From the NCBI RefSeq assembly GCF_008831265.1, contig NZ_VTTH01000001.1, positions 1-64,000 of the forward strand: a stretch of DNA of 64,000 nucleotides, in the 5' to 3' direction. A program made the position numbers and the translations under genes. This DNA comes from Lacisediminimonas profundi (GTDB lineage: Bacteria > Pseudomonadota > Gammaproteobacteria > Burkholderiales > Burkholderiaceae_D). Under the pieces are notes generated by a model, which was not told where the DNA came from, did no database searches, and saw only the letters and a program-made list of their open reading frames with translations. Shown here one piece after another: positions 17,562 through 28,149 of this stretch (positions within the stretch are counted from its first letter, which is position 1; each line of letters opens with the position of its first letter).

Positions 17562-19109
17562 ATGCGACTTGAACTGATTCTCGCAGGGCACGCCCGCCGT
17601 ACGCCCGGCAAGACTGCCGTCGTCGTGCACGGCAAGCGCATCAGCTATGCCGAACTGCACGAGAGTTCCTTGCGGGTCGCCGCCGGCTTGCGCGGGCTGG
17701 GCGTGCGTCCCGGGGACCGGGTGGTCGGATATCTGCCGAACGACATCGCATTCGTCCAGCTGATGTTCGCCACCTTTCACCTGGGCGCCATACTGGTTCC
17801 GGTCAACACCCGGCTCACGGCCAAGGAGCTGACCTATTTCACTGCCGACAGCGAAGCCGGCGTGCTGTGCGTCGACAGCAGCAGCCTGGCGGCGCTGGAC
17901 CCGGTTGCCGACGCGTTCAAGGGCATGCACTGGGTCGTCACGGGTACCCCCCGGCCTGGCCAGGTGCCGTTCGGTACGCTGGCCGCGCACGCAATCGAGG
18001 AACTGCCCGAAATACCGCTGGCCAATTGCGAAGACTGCATGGTGATCTATACCTCCGGAACCACCGGCAGGCCGAAGGGCGCCGTCATCACGATGGCCAA
18101 CTTCATCATCATGCATCACCACCTGAATGCGCTGGACTGGGGCTTGCGGGCAGACGACGTGTTCCTGGTCACCACGCCGCTGGCCCATCGGACCGGCATG
18201 GCGCGCATGATGAATGCACTGTGCGTGGGGGCGACGCTGGTGGTGATGGAGCGCTTCGATCCGGTGCAGGCAGTGAAGCTGATCGAGCAGGAGAAGGTGA
18301 GCGCGCTGGGCATGGTGCCGACGGTGGCGCGCATGCTGCTGCCCCATCTGAGGGAGACCGCCGAACGCTGTTCCAGCCTGCGCCACATCATCGTCACCGG
18401 CGAAGCCTTCCCGGTCGAGGTGAAGAAGGCGTTGATCGACCTGCTGCCGCAGGTAGCCCTTCATTCTTTCTTCGCCATGACCGAAGTGGGTGCTGTGACC
18501 TGCCTCAATCACGACGAACAGTTCACCCATGCGGCATCGGTCGGGCGCGTGACGCCGGGCGTTGAAGTCAAGCTGGTGGACGACAGCGGCAAGCGCGTGC
18601 CGGTTGGCGAGGCGGGCGAACTGCTGGTGCGAACTGGCGCGCCCGGTAATTTCCTGACCATGCGCGGCTATTACCGGCGGCCGGAAGAGACCGCAAAGGC
18701 GATCGTCGACGGCTGGGTGCATACCGGCGACATGGCGCGTCTGGACGAGGACGGCTACATGTATATCGTCGACCGCAAGAAGGACATGGTGCTGTCCGGC
18801 GGCTTCAACATCTACACCAAGGAAGTGGAGCAGGTGTTGCTGGAGCATGCGGACGTGCTGGACGCTGCGGTGGTGGGCGTACCGGATGCGATCTTTGGCG
18901 AGGCAGTTGCCGCTTTCATCGAATTGCGCGCAGGCAGCAGGCTCGACGCCGCCACGCTGATCGAGCATTGCCGCGAGCGCATCGCCGGCTACAAGAAGCC
19001 CAAGCATGTGTTTTTCGTCGACAACTTGCCGCGCAATGCACTGGGCAAGGTATTGAAGGCGCAGTTGCGGGAGAGCGCAGCAAAGTCGGTGGAGCACGGC
19101 GCCGCGTGA
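17562..19109 (+). CDS. Acyl-CoA ligase (AMP-forming)
   Basis: 515 residues, start at an ATG after AGGAGGGCGC. ANL-family motifs: P-loop IYTSGTTGRPKGAVIT, GWVHTGDMARLDEDGY, hinge VDRKKDMVLSGGFNIY and C-terminal catalytic Lys in PRNALGKVLKA. It activates a carboxylic acid to its CoA ester at the cost of ATP. Position between importer/beta-oxidation-type genes and two dehydrogenases suggests it activates the imported acid. Chain type is not readable from the motifs. Confidence 0.9.
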   Translation: MRLELILAGHARRTPGKTAVVVHGKRISYAELHESSLRVAAGLRGLGVRPGDRVVGYLPNDIAFVQLMFATFHLGAILVPVNTRLTAKELTYFTADSEAGVLCVDSSSLAALDPVADAFKGMHWVVTGTPRPGQVPFGTLAAHAIEELPEIPLANCEDCMVIYTSGTTGRPKGAVITMANFIIMHHHLNALDWGLRADDVFLVTTPLAHRTGMARMMNALCVGATLVVMERFDPVQAVKLIEQEKVSALGMVPTVARMLLPHLRETAERCSSLRHIIVTGEAFPVEVKKALIDLLPQVALHSFFAMTEVGAVTCLNHDEQFTHAASVGRVTPGVEVKLVDDSGKRVPVGEAGELLVRTGAPGNFLTMRGYYRRPEETAKAIVDGWVHTGDMARLDEDGYMYIVDRKKDMVLSGGFNIYTKEVEQVLLEHADVLDAAVVGVPDAIFGEAVAAFIELRAGSRLDAATLIEHCRERIAGYKKPKHVFFVDNLPRNALGKVLKAQLRESAAKSVEHGAA

Positions 19110-19238
19110 TTGCGCCGTAAAGGCGGCTTGAGTCCGTTGCGCCAGGCCGCTGGACTGGCGACTTCCCGCAGGCCTACACATTGATCAGTACAGACCAGGA
19201 CAGTGGCCGGCTTCGTTGCCGGCCCAGCGAGGATCGCG

Positions 19239-20405
19239 ATGCTCAGGGAACTCACCGAGGACGAGCAACAATTCCGGTTGGAGGTGGCTGGCTGGATGCA
19301 GGCCAATGTGCCGCCGCATTTGCGGCATACGACCTTCCGCCCGCTGCCGCAGGATTGCATGCCATGGTTCCGGCAGTTGTACCAGCGCGGCTGGATCGCG
19401 CCGCACTGGCCGCGCGCCTTCGGCGGCATGGCGGCGACCCCGGTGCAGGAGGTGATCATGATGGAAGAAATGGCGCGCGCCGGCGCACCGGACATCCCGG
19501 GCCAGGGGCTTAATCACATCGGCCCGATCCTGATCAAATGCGGCACGCCGGCCCAGCAGGCACGCCACTTGCCCGCCATCCTCTCCGGCGAGGCCGTCTG
19601 GTGCCAGGGGTATTCGGAGCCCGGCTCCGGCTCCGACCTAGCCAGCTTGCGCACCCGCGCTGTCATCGACGACGACGACCTGGTGATCAGCGGCCACAAG
19701 ATCTGGACCACCTGGGGTCATCACGCGGACTGGATGTTCGCGCTGGTGCGCACCTCGGATGGTGCCGCCCGCCAGCATGGCATCACTTTTGTGCTGATCG
19801 ACCTGAAGACGCCGGGCATCAGCCGCCGACCGATCCGCACGATTGCCGGCGACGACGAGTTTTGCGAAGTGTTCCTGGATTCGGTGCGGGTGCCGATGCA
19901 CAACGTGATTGGCGAGATCGATCGCGGCTGGGCAGTGGCGACCGCGCTGCTCAGCGAAGAGCGCTTGCGCATCGGCTCACCGGCGCTGGCGCTGAAGGCA
20001 CTGGAACGCTTGCGGCGAATGGTGCGGGCATTGCCACCCGATCCGCGCAACGACGAAGCACTGGCGCAGGCGGAGATGGACGCCGAGACGCTGACCGCCT
20101 CCTTCCTCGCGCTGGCCGAAGCGGAGCACAAGGGCGGCACGGCTGACAGTTCCTACCTGAAGATCCTGGCCACCGAAACTGTGCAATCGATACTCGACCT
20201 GTTGCAGCAGGTGGCCGGCGAAGCGGCGCCGCTGCGCGCAGCGGCGCCCTCGGAGCACGGCTTGCTGGACTATTCGGAAATGTTCCTGCAATCGCGCCGC
20301 CTCAGTATTTACGGCGGCACCAACGAAGTGCAGCGCAACCTGATCGCCGCCAAGGTTCTCGGCCTGCCACCCATGGCCGGCGCACCGGCAAGGAGACGTG
20401 AATGA
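19239..20405 (+). CDS. Acyl-CoA dehydrogenase
   Basis: The ATG at 19239 (GCGAGGATCGCG upstream) gives 388 residues; an upstream in-frame start at 19203 is less likely. FAD/substrate motifs: WCQGYSEPGSGSDLASL, ISGHKIWTTWGHHA, and C-terminal LSIYGGTNEVQRNLIA. The YGGT segment lacks the Glu that is the base in medium-chain enzymes, as in several FadE26-like enzymes that place it elsewhere. Its stop overlaps the start of a second, shorter dehydrogenase. Confidence 0.88.
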   Translation: MLRELTEDEQQFRLEVAGWMQANVPPHLRHTTFRPLPQDCMPWFRQLYQRGWIAPHWPRAFGGMAATPVQEVIMMEEMARAGAPDIPGQGLNHIGPILIKCGTPAQQARHLPAILSGEAVWCQGYSEPGSGSDLASLRTRAVIDDDDLVISGHKIWTTWGHHADWMFALVRTSDGAARQHGITFVLIDLKTPGISRRPIRTIAGDDEFCEVFLDSVRVPMHNVIGEIDRGWAVATALLSEERLRIGSPALALKALERLRRMVRALPPDPRNDEALAQAEMDAETLTASFLALAEAEHKGGTADSSYLKILATETVQSILDLLQQVAGEAAPLRAAAPSEHGLLDYSEMFLQSRRLSIYGGTNEVQRNLIAAKVLGLPPMAGAPARRRE

Positions 20406-21457
20406 CCCATGCGGCATTAGGCGAAAGCGCGCGGATGATCCTGGACAGCGCGCTCGAATTCGCAGAGGGCTCCGGCGGTGCAATGCGCGCGCGGGCGATG
20501 CGGGACAAGTTCGCCCAGCTGGATCAACGGACCTGGCAACAGATCGTGGGTCTCGGCTGGCCGCTGGTCGCGGTCGCGGAGGAGCATGGCGGCCTGAACC
20601 TGGGGCTGGACGCTATGGCGGCGCTGGCTGAAGGCACCTCACGCATGCTGCTGCCGGAACCCTTGCTTACCAATGTGGTGGGGGCTGCCTTGCTATCCGC
20701 ATGCGATAGCAGTGCGGGTCAGGAAATCCTGGCAGGACTGGTGCAGGGGCAGCGGCTGGCGGTGCCGGTTTTTCCGGCGCTTGCTGGCAAGGCGCCGCTG
20801 TTGCTGCAGCACGTGCCGGACTGCTATCCGGGCACGACCCTGTTGATTGCCAGCGATAGCAGCGGGCGTTTCTGCATCCGGGCGGTCGCGATCGACGCGC
20901 CGGGCGTCAAGCTGACATCGGCTGCTTGTGTGGACGGCAGCGTGCTGTCGGAAGTGGAAATTGGCGCGGCAGCCTGGCAGCTTGCGCCCGTGGTTGCGGA
21001 TGGAGCGGCCGCCCGCGCCGCATTCGCCCTTGCCCATGACAGCTTGCTGATCAGCTATGCTGCGGCGCTGGTCGGCGTCATGGACGAGGCCTTGCAGCAG
21101 ACCATCGACTACCTGAAGGTGCGCCAGCAATTCGGCTCGCCGATCGGTGCGTTCCAGGCGTTGCAGCATCGCGCTGCGAGCTGTCACGTCGACATACAGG
21201 CGGCGCGCGCCATGGTGTATGAGGCATGCAAGGCCACCGGGGCGGCGTCCCGCGCGCGCGCAGCGGTTACCGCAAAAGCCAGGGCTTCAGCGGCGGGCTT
21301 GCGGGTCACCAAGGAATGCGTGCAGTTCCATGGCGCTATCGGATTTGCGGACGAGCACAACATCGGCTTGTACCTGAAGAAGGCGATGGTGCTGGCAGCA
21401 CGGCTGGGCGGGGAGGTGCAGCAGCGGGTGCGGTATGCGAGGCTGCTGGCGGGGTGA
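20402..21457 (+). CDS. Second acyl-CoA dehydrogenase, possible partner subunit
   Basis: 351 residues, short for the family, start overlapping the previous stop (AATGA) after AAGGAGACGTG. The N-terminal half is divergent; the C-terminal half is recognisable (DYLKVRQQFGSPIGAFQALQ, CVQFHGAIGFADEHNIGLYL). Tandem, coupled dehydrogenases of unequal length are the hallmark of heterotetrameric enzymes such as FadE26-FadE27 or FadE28-FadE29, where FAD sits at the interface. That pairing is inferred. This is the last gene of the operon begun at 12413. Confidence 0.82.
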   Translation: MTHAALGESARMILDSALEFAEGSGGAMRARAMRDKFAQLDQRTWQQIVGLGWPLVAVAEEHGGLNLGLDAMAALAEGTSRMLLPEPLLTNVVGAALLSACDSSAGQEILAGLVQGQRLAVPVFPALAGKAPLLLQHVPDCYPGTTLLIASDSSGRFCIRAVAIDAPGVKLTSAACVDGSVLSEVEIGAAAWQLAPVVADGAAARAAFALAHDSLLISYAAALVGVMDEALQQTIDYLKVRQQFGSPIGAFQALQHRAASCHVDIQAARAMVYEACKATGAASRARAAVTAKARASAAGLRVTKECVQFHGAIGFADEHNIGLYLKKAMVLAARLGGEVQQRVRYARLLAG

Positions 21458-21546
21458 CCAGTGCACGCTGTGCCTCACGATGCGGCTCATGGCCGCCAAA
21501 CTCTGCAATAATCCCGAACCATTCCCCATCGCAGAGCAAGCCCAGA

Positions 21547-22731
21547 ATGCAACGCCTGTTCGTCCGCTTTCGCCAGTACGCCGTCGCCGCCCAGAACATC
21601 TCCTCACGGGAGAAAGCGCGTTCCGCGCTCGGCGCGCTGATCGGGATCGGCGTCACGGCGCTCATCACTCGCCTGCTGATCGGTGACACTTCGGGCTTGC
21701 CCTTCATCGTCGCTCCACTGGGCGCTTCTGCCCTCATCCTGTTCGCGCTGCCCGCCAGTCCGCTGGCGCAGCCGTGGCCGGTGTTCGGCGGGAACACCAT
21801 CTCGGCATTGATCGGGATTGCATGCGGCCAGTATTTCGCGGACCCGCTGGTCGCCGGCATGGTGGCAGTGGGCGTTGCGGTCATTACCATGTTCTGGCTG
21901 CGCTGCCTGCATCCGCCAGGAGGTGCCGCCGCGCTGCTGGCGGCGCTCGGCGGGCCGGCGGTGGCGGGCGCCGGTTTCTGGTTTGCCCTGACCCCGGTCG
22001 CGCTCAATTCCCTGATCCTGGTTGCGGTTGCCATTGGCTACAACCGCTTGTGCGGACGGCAGTATCCGCACATCGCGGGCGACCAGGGCGACAAGCATGT
22101 TGCCCCGCACCGGCCGCATCCTGCCGTCGGCGTGACCCCGGAAGACCTCGATGCGGTACTGCGGCAACACAATGACCTGCTCGATATCAGCCGCGGCGAT
22201 CTGGAAGATATCCTGCAAAAGGCGGAGATGCGGGCATATCACCGCCAGGTGGGAGCGATTTCCTGCGCCGACATCATGTCGCGCCAGCTCGTGACGGTCG
22301 AGTTCGGGACCGAGATCCACCAAGCCTGGGCGCTGCTGCGCGACCACGAATTGCAGGCGCTGCCGGTGGTGAACCGCTTCAATCGCCTGGTCGGCCTGGT
22401 CAACCAGCACGACATCCTTGCTGCAGCGGACAAGGAGTTGCATGGCGGCTTCTGGGACAAGGTGCGCGGCGCGCTGCAACGGACGCCAGGACTGGAGTCC
22501 AACAAGGCCGAAGTGGTGGGGCAGATCATGGTCGCCAACCCCCCGGTCGCCTTCGACGACCAGCCGATCGCCGAGTTGATCCCGATGATGTGCGACGCCG
22601 GGGTGCACCAGGTGCCGATCCTCGATCGTAACCAGCGCCTGGTCGGCCTGGTGGCGCAGGCCGACATGGTCGCCGCGCTCTACCAGGCTGCGTTCGAGCG
22701 CGATGGCGTTCCGGAGCGAAAGGCAGGCTAA
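21547..22731 (+). CDS. HPP-family membrane protein with two CBS domains
   Basis: The start is set at the ATG at 21547 (394 residues, MQRLFVRFRQYAVAAQNISS); the open frame extends upstream but overlaps the dehydrogenase gene. The first 175 residues hold four or five membrane helices with the family signature CLHPPGGAAALLAAL. The C-terminal half has a CBS pair (IMSRQLVTVEFGTEIHQAWA and IMVANPPVAFDDQPIAELIP). HPP proteins have been linked to nitrite transport in plastids, and CBS pairs sense adenine nucleotides. Function here is unknown. Confidence 0.88.
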   Translation: MQRLFVRFRQYAVAAQNISSREKARSALGALIGIGVTALITRLLIGDTSGLPFIVAPLGASALILFALPASPLAQPWPVFGGNTISALIGIACGQYFADPLVAGMVAVGVAVITMFWLRCLHPPGGAAALLAALGGPAVAGAGFWFALTPVALNSLILVAVAIGYNRLCGRQYPHIAGDQGDKHVAPHRPHPAVGVTPEDLDAVLRQHNDLLDISRGDLEDILQKAEMRAYHRQVGAISCADIMSRQLVTVEFGTEIHQAWALLRDHELQALPVVNRFNRLVGLVNQHDILAAADKELHGGFWDKVRGALQRTPGLESNKAEVVGQIMVANPPVAFDDQPIAELIPMMCDAGVHQVPILDRNQRLVGLVAQADMVAALYQAAFERDGVPERKAG

Positions 22732-22756
22732 GGCAGGCCAATACGCTGATGCAGGT

Positions 22757-24172
22757 TCATTCGCCCGGCGCACGTACAGGGCCGAACGGCTCAGGCTGGC
22801 TCCAGCGCGCCTGGTCTTCCTGGGCGCGTGCCTGCAGCCGCCGGTCGACCTCGGCGGTCAGCGCGTCCAGTTTTGCTGACACACTGACGGGATAAGGCGC
22901 GCTGGGGGCCAGGCTGCGCAAGGCGGCCGGCAAGGACTGCAACTGACCGCGGACATAGGCCTGTATCTGCGTGAGCGGCGGGTTGGGTAGTAGCGCCGCG
23001 CCATCATGCATCACCATTTCCAGCAGCGGTGTGCCGACGCCGGGTTCGTCGTGCAGTGCCAGGATGTCCTCGCGCATCGCATGGTGCTGGTCGAACTGGC
23101 GCCATACCTGTTTCCGGCCCGGCAGCAGTGCCTTGCCGGCCGAGGTCTTGCGGCGGGCCTGGCCAGCATATTCGACCAGCTTGTAGGCGCAGTCCAGGTA
23201 GGGCGCATCGGCCGAGGTGTTCATGCGGGTACCGACGCCGAAACTGTCGATCGGCGCCCCGCTTTCCACCAGGTTCTGCAGCTGGTATTCATCAAGATTG
23301 CCGCTGACCACGATCTTCACGTTGCTGCAGCCGCCGCTGTCCAGCAGCTCGCGCACCATGCGTGCCTGTGCCGCCAGGTCGCCGCTGTCTATGCGTACCG
23401 CGTTGATGCCGCCGCGTCCGCTCCTTTGCAGCCAGCGGGCCAGTTCCACCACCTGGCGCGCGCCATTGGCTGTGTCATAGGTGTCGATCAGGAGAGTGGT
23501 GCCGGCCGGGCTCGATTCCACCATCGACAGGAAGGCCTCGGCCTCGTGCTCATGCGCTTGCACGAATGAATGTGCCATCGTGCCCGAGACCGGGATGCCG
23601 TAGCGGCGCCCGGCAAGCGTGGTGGCAGTGGCGGCAAAGCCGGCCAGGTAACTTGCGCGCGCCGACAACATGCCTGCTTCCGCGCCATGGGCGCGCCGCA
23701 GCCCGAAGTCGACCAGATGCTTGCACCCTGCCGCGAGCACGCAACGCGCGGCCTTTGATGCGCACAATGTGCTGTAGTGCAGCAGGTTGATCACCCTGCT
23801 TTCCACCAGTTGCGCCTGGCGCAGCGGGGCGACGATGCGCAGCAGCGGCTGGTCGGGAAAGATGAGCGTTCCTTCCGGCACTGCCCACACCTCGCCGGTG
23901 AAACGCAGCTCGCGCAGCGAAGCAATGAACTCGCGGCTGAACAAACCGGTGGACGACAGCCATTCCAGGTCAGTTTCGGAAAAGTGCAAGTCGCGCAAAT
24001 AGTCCAGCACCGGCTCCAGCCCGGCCGCGACCAGGAAGTTGCGCTTGGGCGGGAGCTTTCGGACAAAGAATTCGAAGGCCGCCGTGCCGTCCATGCCGCT
24101 GCGGAAGCAGGCCTGCATCATGGTCAGTTCGTACAGGTCGGTGAGCAGGGCATCCTGACGATCAGGTTGCAT
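22757..24172 (-). CDS. pncB: Nicotinate phosphoribosyltransferase
   Basis: 471 residues beginning LLTDLYELTMMQACFRSG, the family N-terminus. GTMAHSFVQAHEHEAEAF contains the His that is phosphorylated during the ATP-coupled cycle; VRIDSGDLAAQARMVRELL and SGNLDEYQLQNL form the nucleotide/PRPP site. It converts nicotinate and PRPP to nicotinate mononucleotide. Nicotinamidase (30064) and a PRPP synthetase-like enzyme (28669) lie within 8 kb, giving a local NAD-salvage set. The gene is convergent with the HPP/CBS gene. Confidence 0.93.
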   Translation of the reverse strand: MQPDRQDALLTDLYELTMMQACFRSGMDGTAAFEFFVRKLPPKRNFLVAAGLEPVLDYLRDLHFSETDLEWLSSTGLFSREFIASLRELRFTGEVWAVPEGTLIFPDQPLLRIVAPLRQAQLVESRVINLLHYSTLCASKAARCVLAAGCKHLVDFGLRRAHGAEAGMLSARASYLAGFAATATTLAGRRYGIPVSGTMAHSFVQAHEHEAEAFLSMVESSPAGTTLLIDTYDTANGARQVVELARWLQRSGRGGINAVRIDSGDLAAQARMVRELLDSGGCSNVKIVVSGNLDEYQLQNLVESGAPIDSFGVGTRMNTSADAPYLDCAYKLVEYAGQARRKTSAGKALLPGRKQVWRQFDQHHAMREDILALHDEPGVGTPLLEMVMHDGAALLPNPPLTQIQAYVRGQLQSLPAALRSLAPSAPYPVSVSAKLDALTAEVDRRLQARAQEDQARWSQPEPFGPVRAPGE

Positions 24173-24263
24173 GGCGGCCTCCGTGCAGGTGCCGCCAGAT
24201 TAGCCTCGAACGACTTTTTCTTTTTGCACTGGATCAAGGCCGGCTGAATCTTCGGGGCCGGGA

Positions 24264-27200
24264 GTGGCGACGCTCCCAAGGACGGTGCGCGCCGGAAAAA
24301 AATACTGTCGCTTCAGGGCCGGGTGGGAAGCACCTGACATGGATCAAGTGAATCCGGCCTGTTCGCGTCACGATAGCGGATGTGCCACTGAGGGCCCATC
24401 CTTCATGCCCCGATCCAGAGCCCGTAGTCATCCGCAGAAAACGAATGCACCGAAAACTTCTTCCAACGGGGACAGCGACGTTGTCCGGCTGCAGAAAGAA
24501 CTGGCGCAGTTGAAGATTCGCGAGAGCGAACTTCTTGACGAGCGCTGGCGCTTGCAGGAAACGCTGGGCCGGATTGCGGCCTCGCTTGCCAGCAGCGAGT
24601 TGACGCCGCTGATGGGCGCCTGGAACTGGTATGTGGCGACCGGCGAGGTGGAAGCCGGAGAAGAGGTGTACCGGATGTTCGACCTGCAGCCGCAGGCTGG
24701 GCGGGTGCCGATGGAGCGTTTTGTTTCAGCCATTCATCCCGAGGATGCCGCCAGGGTCCGGATCCAGCTGGACCGGGTTGCAAGGGGTGAAACGGACGTT
24801 TATGAGGCCAGTTTTCATACCGGCCCCCGGGACCGTCCACGTACGCTCGCAGGACGCGGTGAAGTGTATGCGTGGCAGGAGGATGGATCGCCATCGGTCG
24901 TGCTGGGCATGGTGCAGGATCTGACCGGGTACCATGTGACGGTGCAAGCGCTGACTGAAAGCGAGAGCCGCCTGCAACAACTTTTCACCAACGCCGCCGA
25001 TCCGATTGTGATCACCGACGGCAAGGGCAATATCACCGATGTCAACGCCGCGGCCTGCTCCTTGCTGGGCGAGGAGCGCTCGGCGCTGCTCGGCCGCTCC
25101 TACACCGAGTTCCTGCGTGATGAGCGCACTGGAGGTGGCATGCCTGCCAACGCGCGGCCGGGAACGCCGTTTGCTTGGGAAGGTGGCCTGCATACCAGTA
25201 CCCGCGCCAGCCTGCCGGTCGAGGTCAGGATCAGCATTCTGCCTGATGGCCGCTGGATGGCAATCGTGCGCGACATCACCGGCCGCAAGCGCGCCCAGCG
25301 GGCGCTGGAGCAATATGCCCGCGAAGTGCAGGACCTGTTCGACAATGCGCCTTGCGGTTACCACTCGCTCGATGCCGGGGGGTGCTTCGTGCGGGTGAAC
25401 CGGACCGAGCTGGCTTGGCTGGGGTATGAAGAGAAGGAATTGCTGGGGCGGCATATCTCGGAATTTCTTTCCCTTTCCGGCAAGGACGTGTTCGCCAGGA
25501 ACTACGACTCCTTCATGCAATCCGGCAGCTTGCGCGACCTGGAGATGGAGTTTCTCCGAAAAGATGGTTCGGTGCTGTATGCCCTGGTCAATGCAAGCGC
25601 GGTATTTGACGGCCACGGCCGCTTCGTGATGAGCCGTTCATCGATGTTCGACATGACCGAATTGCGTGCCGCGCAGCAGCAATTGCGCCGTTCTGCCGAG
25701 GTCTTCGAGCATACCAGTGACGGCATCATCATTGCCGACAGCACCGGACATATCACGGCGGTTAACAAGGCCTTCGTCCACATCACCGGCTACCAGCCGG
25801 AAGATGTCATCGGCAAGACGCCCCGCATGTTCAGTTCCGGCCGCCACGGCCGCAGTTTTTACCAGGATATGTGGGACGGCCTGATGCGCAAAGGAAGCTG
25901 GCAGGGCGAGGTATGGGACCGGACCATGGATGGCAAGATGATCCCGTTGTGGCAGAGCATCAGCGTGGTGCGCGACCAGACCGGGAAGGTGAGCGAATAC
26001 ATTGCCGTGTTTTCGGACATCAGCAGCCTCAAGCAGACACAGGACGAATTGGTGCGCCTGGCCTATCGGGACGCGCTCACCGGCTTGCCGAACCGCAGCT
26101 TGTTCGCCGATCGGGTGAAACAGGCGGTCGAACACTCGCTCAGGCACGGTAGCCAGCTCGGCCTGATGATGCTGGACCTGGACCGGTTCAAGGTCATCAA
26201 CGACACGCTCGGGCACCCGGCGGGGGACGAACTGCTGCGCGCAATTGCAGCTCGCTTGCAGCAATCGGTGCGCAGCGAGGATACGGTGGCACGGCTGGGC
26301 GGTGACGAATTCGCCATCCTGGTCGTGGATGTGCCGGACTTATGGGACCTGACGCGGCTGGCGCAAAAGCTGGTGGCGAGCGTGTCGCGGCCTGTGACCG
26401 TTGCCGGCCACCTGTTGACGATCTCCACCAGCATCGGCGTTGCCGTCTGTCCGGACGACGCAGTGGAACCGGAAGCGCTGATCAAGGCTGCCGACATGGC
26501 GATGTACGATGCCAAGGAAGGCGGGCGCAACCTGTCGCGCTTCTATACGGCGGGGATGACGGAAAAGGCCAACCAGTTTTTCGGCACGGAAAACGGTCTC
26601 AGGAGGGCGCTGGAGCAGGGCGACTTCGAGTTGGTGTATCAACCCCAGTTTCACCTGGAGAGCGGACGCGCCGTCGGGGTTGAAGCGCTGATTCGCTGGA
26701 AGCGCGAAGGAGATGCTGCGTGGCTGCCGTCCGAATTCATTCAAGTGGCCGAAGAGACCGGGCTTATCAATGGCATCGGAGAATGGGTGCTGAAGGAAGC
26801 TTGCCGGGTGCTGCGGCAATGGCAATCACTGGGCCTGGGTGGCATCAACATGGCATTGAACCTGTCGGTGCGCCAGTTGCGGCACGACGGCTTCGTCGAC
26901 AAGGTGTGCCGCGAGTTCGATATGCTTCCCCGCGCGGACGGTTTCGGCCTTGAACTCGAAGTGACCGAGACTGCCTTGCAGGTCGCGCCCGAGATCGTTA
27001 AGGCGCTGGAAGTCTTCCACGAGCGCGGCATCAGGATTGCCGTGGATGACTTTGGCACTGGCTACTCGTCGCTCAGTTCCCTCAAGCACCTTCCGGTCGA
27101 TACCCTGAAGATCGACCGCAGCTTTGTCCACGGCATTCCGGACGACAAGGACAATGCCGCAATCACCAGCGCGATCATTGCGATGGGGCACTCGCTGGGG

Positions 27201-27338
27201 ATGAAAATAATTGCCGAGGGAATTGAAGGGAGCGCCGAGCGGGCCTTCCTGATGGAAAACCATTGCGACCAGGGGCAGGGCTACTACTTTGCCCGGCCCC
27301 TTGCTGCCGATCAGTGCCTGGCGGTGCTGCGCAGCTGA
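24264..27338 (+). CDS. PAS-GGDEF-EAL cyclic-di-GMP signalling protein
   Basis: Up to 1024 residues; later starts at 24339 or 24405 are possible because the first 45 residues look non-conserved. A short coiled coil is followed by four PAS-like domains (near residues 110, 235, 350 and 475; e.g. [20 protein letters not shown]). GGDEF is intact ([11 protein letters not shown], near residue 679) with an RSED inhibitory I-site five residues upstream. EAL is intact (GVEALIRW near residue 806; [18 protein letters not shown]). Both synthesis and hydrolysis of c-di-GMP are possible. No membrane segment is seen, so it is cytoplasmic, sensing through PAS ligands. Confidence 0.92.
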   Translation: MATLPRTVRAGKKYCRFRAGWEAPDMDQVNPACSRHDSGCATEGPSFMPRSRARSHPQKTNAPKTSSNGDSDVVRLQKELAQLKIRESELLDERWRLQETLGRIAASLASSELTPLMGAWNWYVATGEVEAGEEVYRMFDLQPQAGRVPMERFVSAIHPEDAARVRIQLDRVARGETDVYEASFHTGPRDRPRTLAGRGEVYAWQEDGSPSVVLGMVQDLTGYHVTVQALTESESRLQQLFTNAADPIVITDGKGNITDVNAAACSLLGEERSALLGRSYTEFLRDERTGGGMPANARPGTPFAWEGGLHTSTRASLPVEVRISILPDGRWMAIVRDITGRKRAQRALEQYAREVQDLFDNAPCGYHSLDAGGCFVRVNRTELAWLGYEEKELLGRHISEFLSLSGKDVFARNYDSFMQSGSLRDLEMEFLRKDGSVLYALVNASAVFDGHGRFVMSRSSMFDMTELRAAQQQLRRSAEVFEHTSDGIIIADSTGHITAVNKAFVHITGYQPEDVIGKTPRMFSSGRHGRSFYQDMWDGLMRKGSWQGEVWDRTMDGKMIPLWQSISVVRDQTGKVSEYIAVFSDISSLKQTQDELVRLAYRDALTGLPNRSLFADRVKQAVEHSLRHGSQLGLMMLDLDRFKVINDTLGHPAGDELLRAIAARLQQSVRSEDTVARLGGDEFAILVVDVPDLWDLTRLAQKLVASVSRPVTVAGHLLTISTSIGVAVCPDDAVEPEALIKAADMAMYDAKEGGRNLSRFYTAGMTEKANQFFGTENGLRRALEQGDFELVYQPQFHLESGRAVGVEALIRWKREGDAAWLPSEFIQVAEETGLINGIGEWVLKEACRVLRQWQSLGLGGINMALNLSVRQLRHDGFVDKVCREFDMLPRADGFGLELEVTETALQVAPEIVKALEVFHERGIRIAVDDFGTGYSSLSSLKHLPVDTLKIDRSFVHGIPDDKDNAAITSAIIAMGHSLGMKIIAEGIEGSAERAFLMENHCDQGQGYYFARPLAADQCLAVLRS

Positions 27339-27356
27339 TGCCCCGGGATTGCCGCT

Positions 27357-27806
27357 TTACTGGATGGCCAGCGTCTTGCCCGCACGCGAGCCGGCGCGCA
27401 CCGGCAGGGTCAGTTCCAGCACGCCATTGTCGTAATGCGCGTTTGCCTTGTCCTCGTCGATATCCTGTCCCAGCGAGAAGGACCGCGATTCACGACCGTA
27501 ATAACGTTCGGACTGCACTACCCGGTCGCCCTCCTTGTGTTCCTTCACCTTCTTGACCTCGGCCGAGATCGTCACCATGTGCCCTTCGATCGACACCTTG
27601 ATATCTTCCTTCTTCGCGCCCGGGATTTCGGCGTGCACGGTGTAAGCGTTTTCGCCCTCGACCACGTCCATTTTTATGCGTGGCGCCGCCTCCAGCGACT
27701 TGAGCATCGGAAACCGGTCAAGGTCTTCGAAAAACTCGTCCAGCCGGCCAAATGGCGCGGCGCGCATGATGTCGCTGAATGGATTGAAGCGAGTTAAATT
27801 TGACAT
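27357..27806 (-). CDS. Small heat-shock protein, Hsp20 family
   Basis: The ATG at 27806 follows AGAGAGGAAACAGC; 149 residues. The alpha-crystallin domain runs from IKMDVVEGENAYTVHAEIPG to the end; GVLELTLPV is the conserved A-x-x-x-n-GvL strand. It holds unfolding proteins in an ATP-independent way. It lies in a run of stress and nucleotide-salvage genes on the minus strand, with small gene 27842 and the CBS gene 28150 upstream. Confidence 0.93.
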   Translation of the reverse strand: MSNLTRFNPFSDIMRAAPFGRLDEFFEDLDRFPMLKSLEAAPRIKMDVVEGENAYTVHAEIPGAKKEDIKVSIEGHMVTISAEVKKVKEHKEGDRVVQSERYYGRESRSFSLGQDIDEDKANAHYDNGVLELTLPVRAGSRAGKTLAIQ

Positions 27807-27841
27807 GCTGTTTCCTCTCTTGCGATTGCGATTACGTTTCG

Positions 27842-28063
27842 TCAACTGCGGGGTGACGTATCCCTTTCATGACCATGAACGATTCCGGCGCTTTTCACAT
27901 GCCCGGCACATGCGCACAATTCATCTTCGAAGTAGTTGCGTATTTTTTCCAGCTTCTGCAGGATCGCCGGATGCTGGCCCTGCATCCGGCTGGCTTTCAA
28001 CAAGGCTTCTGCCTGCGCCAGCCGAGCCTGCAGTTGGTCCTGCCCTTGATCCTTTTGTTCCAT
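27842..28063 (-). CDS. Small helical protein of unknown function
   Basis: An ATG at 28063 with GAGGA upstream gives 73 residues. MEQKDQGQDQLQARLAQAEA and the following stretch to about residue 45 look like an amphipathic helix or coiled coil; two Cys (ELCACAG) and a His-rich end follow. It is 35 bp upstream of hsp20 in the same direction and probably cotranscribed. No family recognised. Confidence 0.6.
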   Translation of the reverse strand: MEQKDQGQDQLQARLAQAEALLKASRMQGQHPAILQKLEKIRNYFEDELCACAGHVKSAGIVHGHERDTSPRS

Positions 28064-28149
28064 TGAGTCCTCGCATTCAACAGCGTTCCATGCCAGGTGG
28101 CAGCTTGGCAATGCGCTTGACCGGCGTCAAGAAAGCGCCTTCCTCGCGC

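Noticed and set aside
17550-19181. 543-codon minus-strand open frame
   Set aside because: Antisense to an acyl-CoA ligase with complete ANL motifs.
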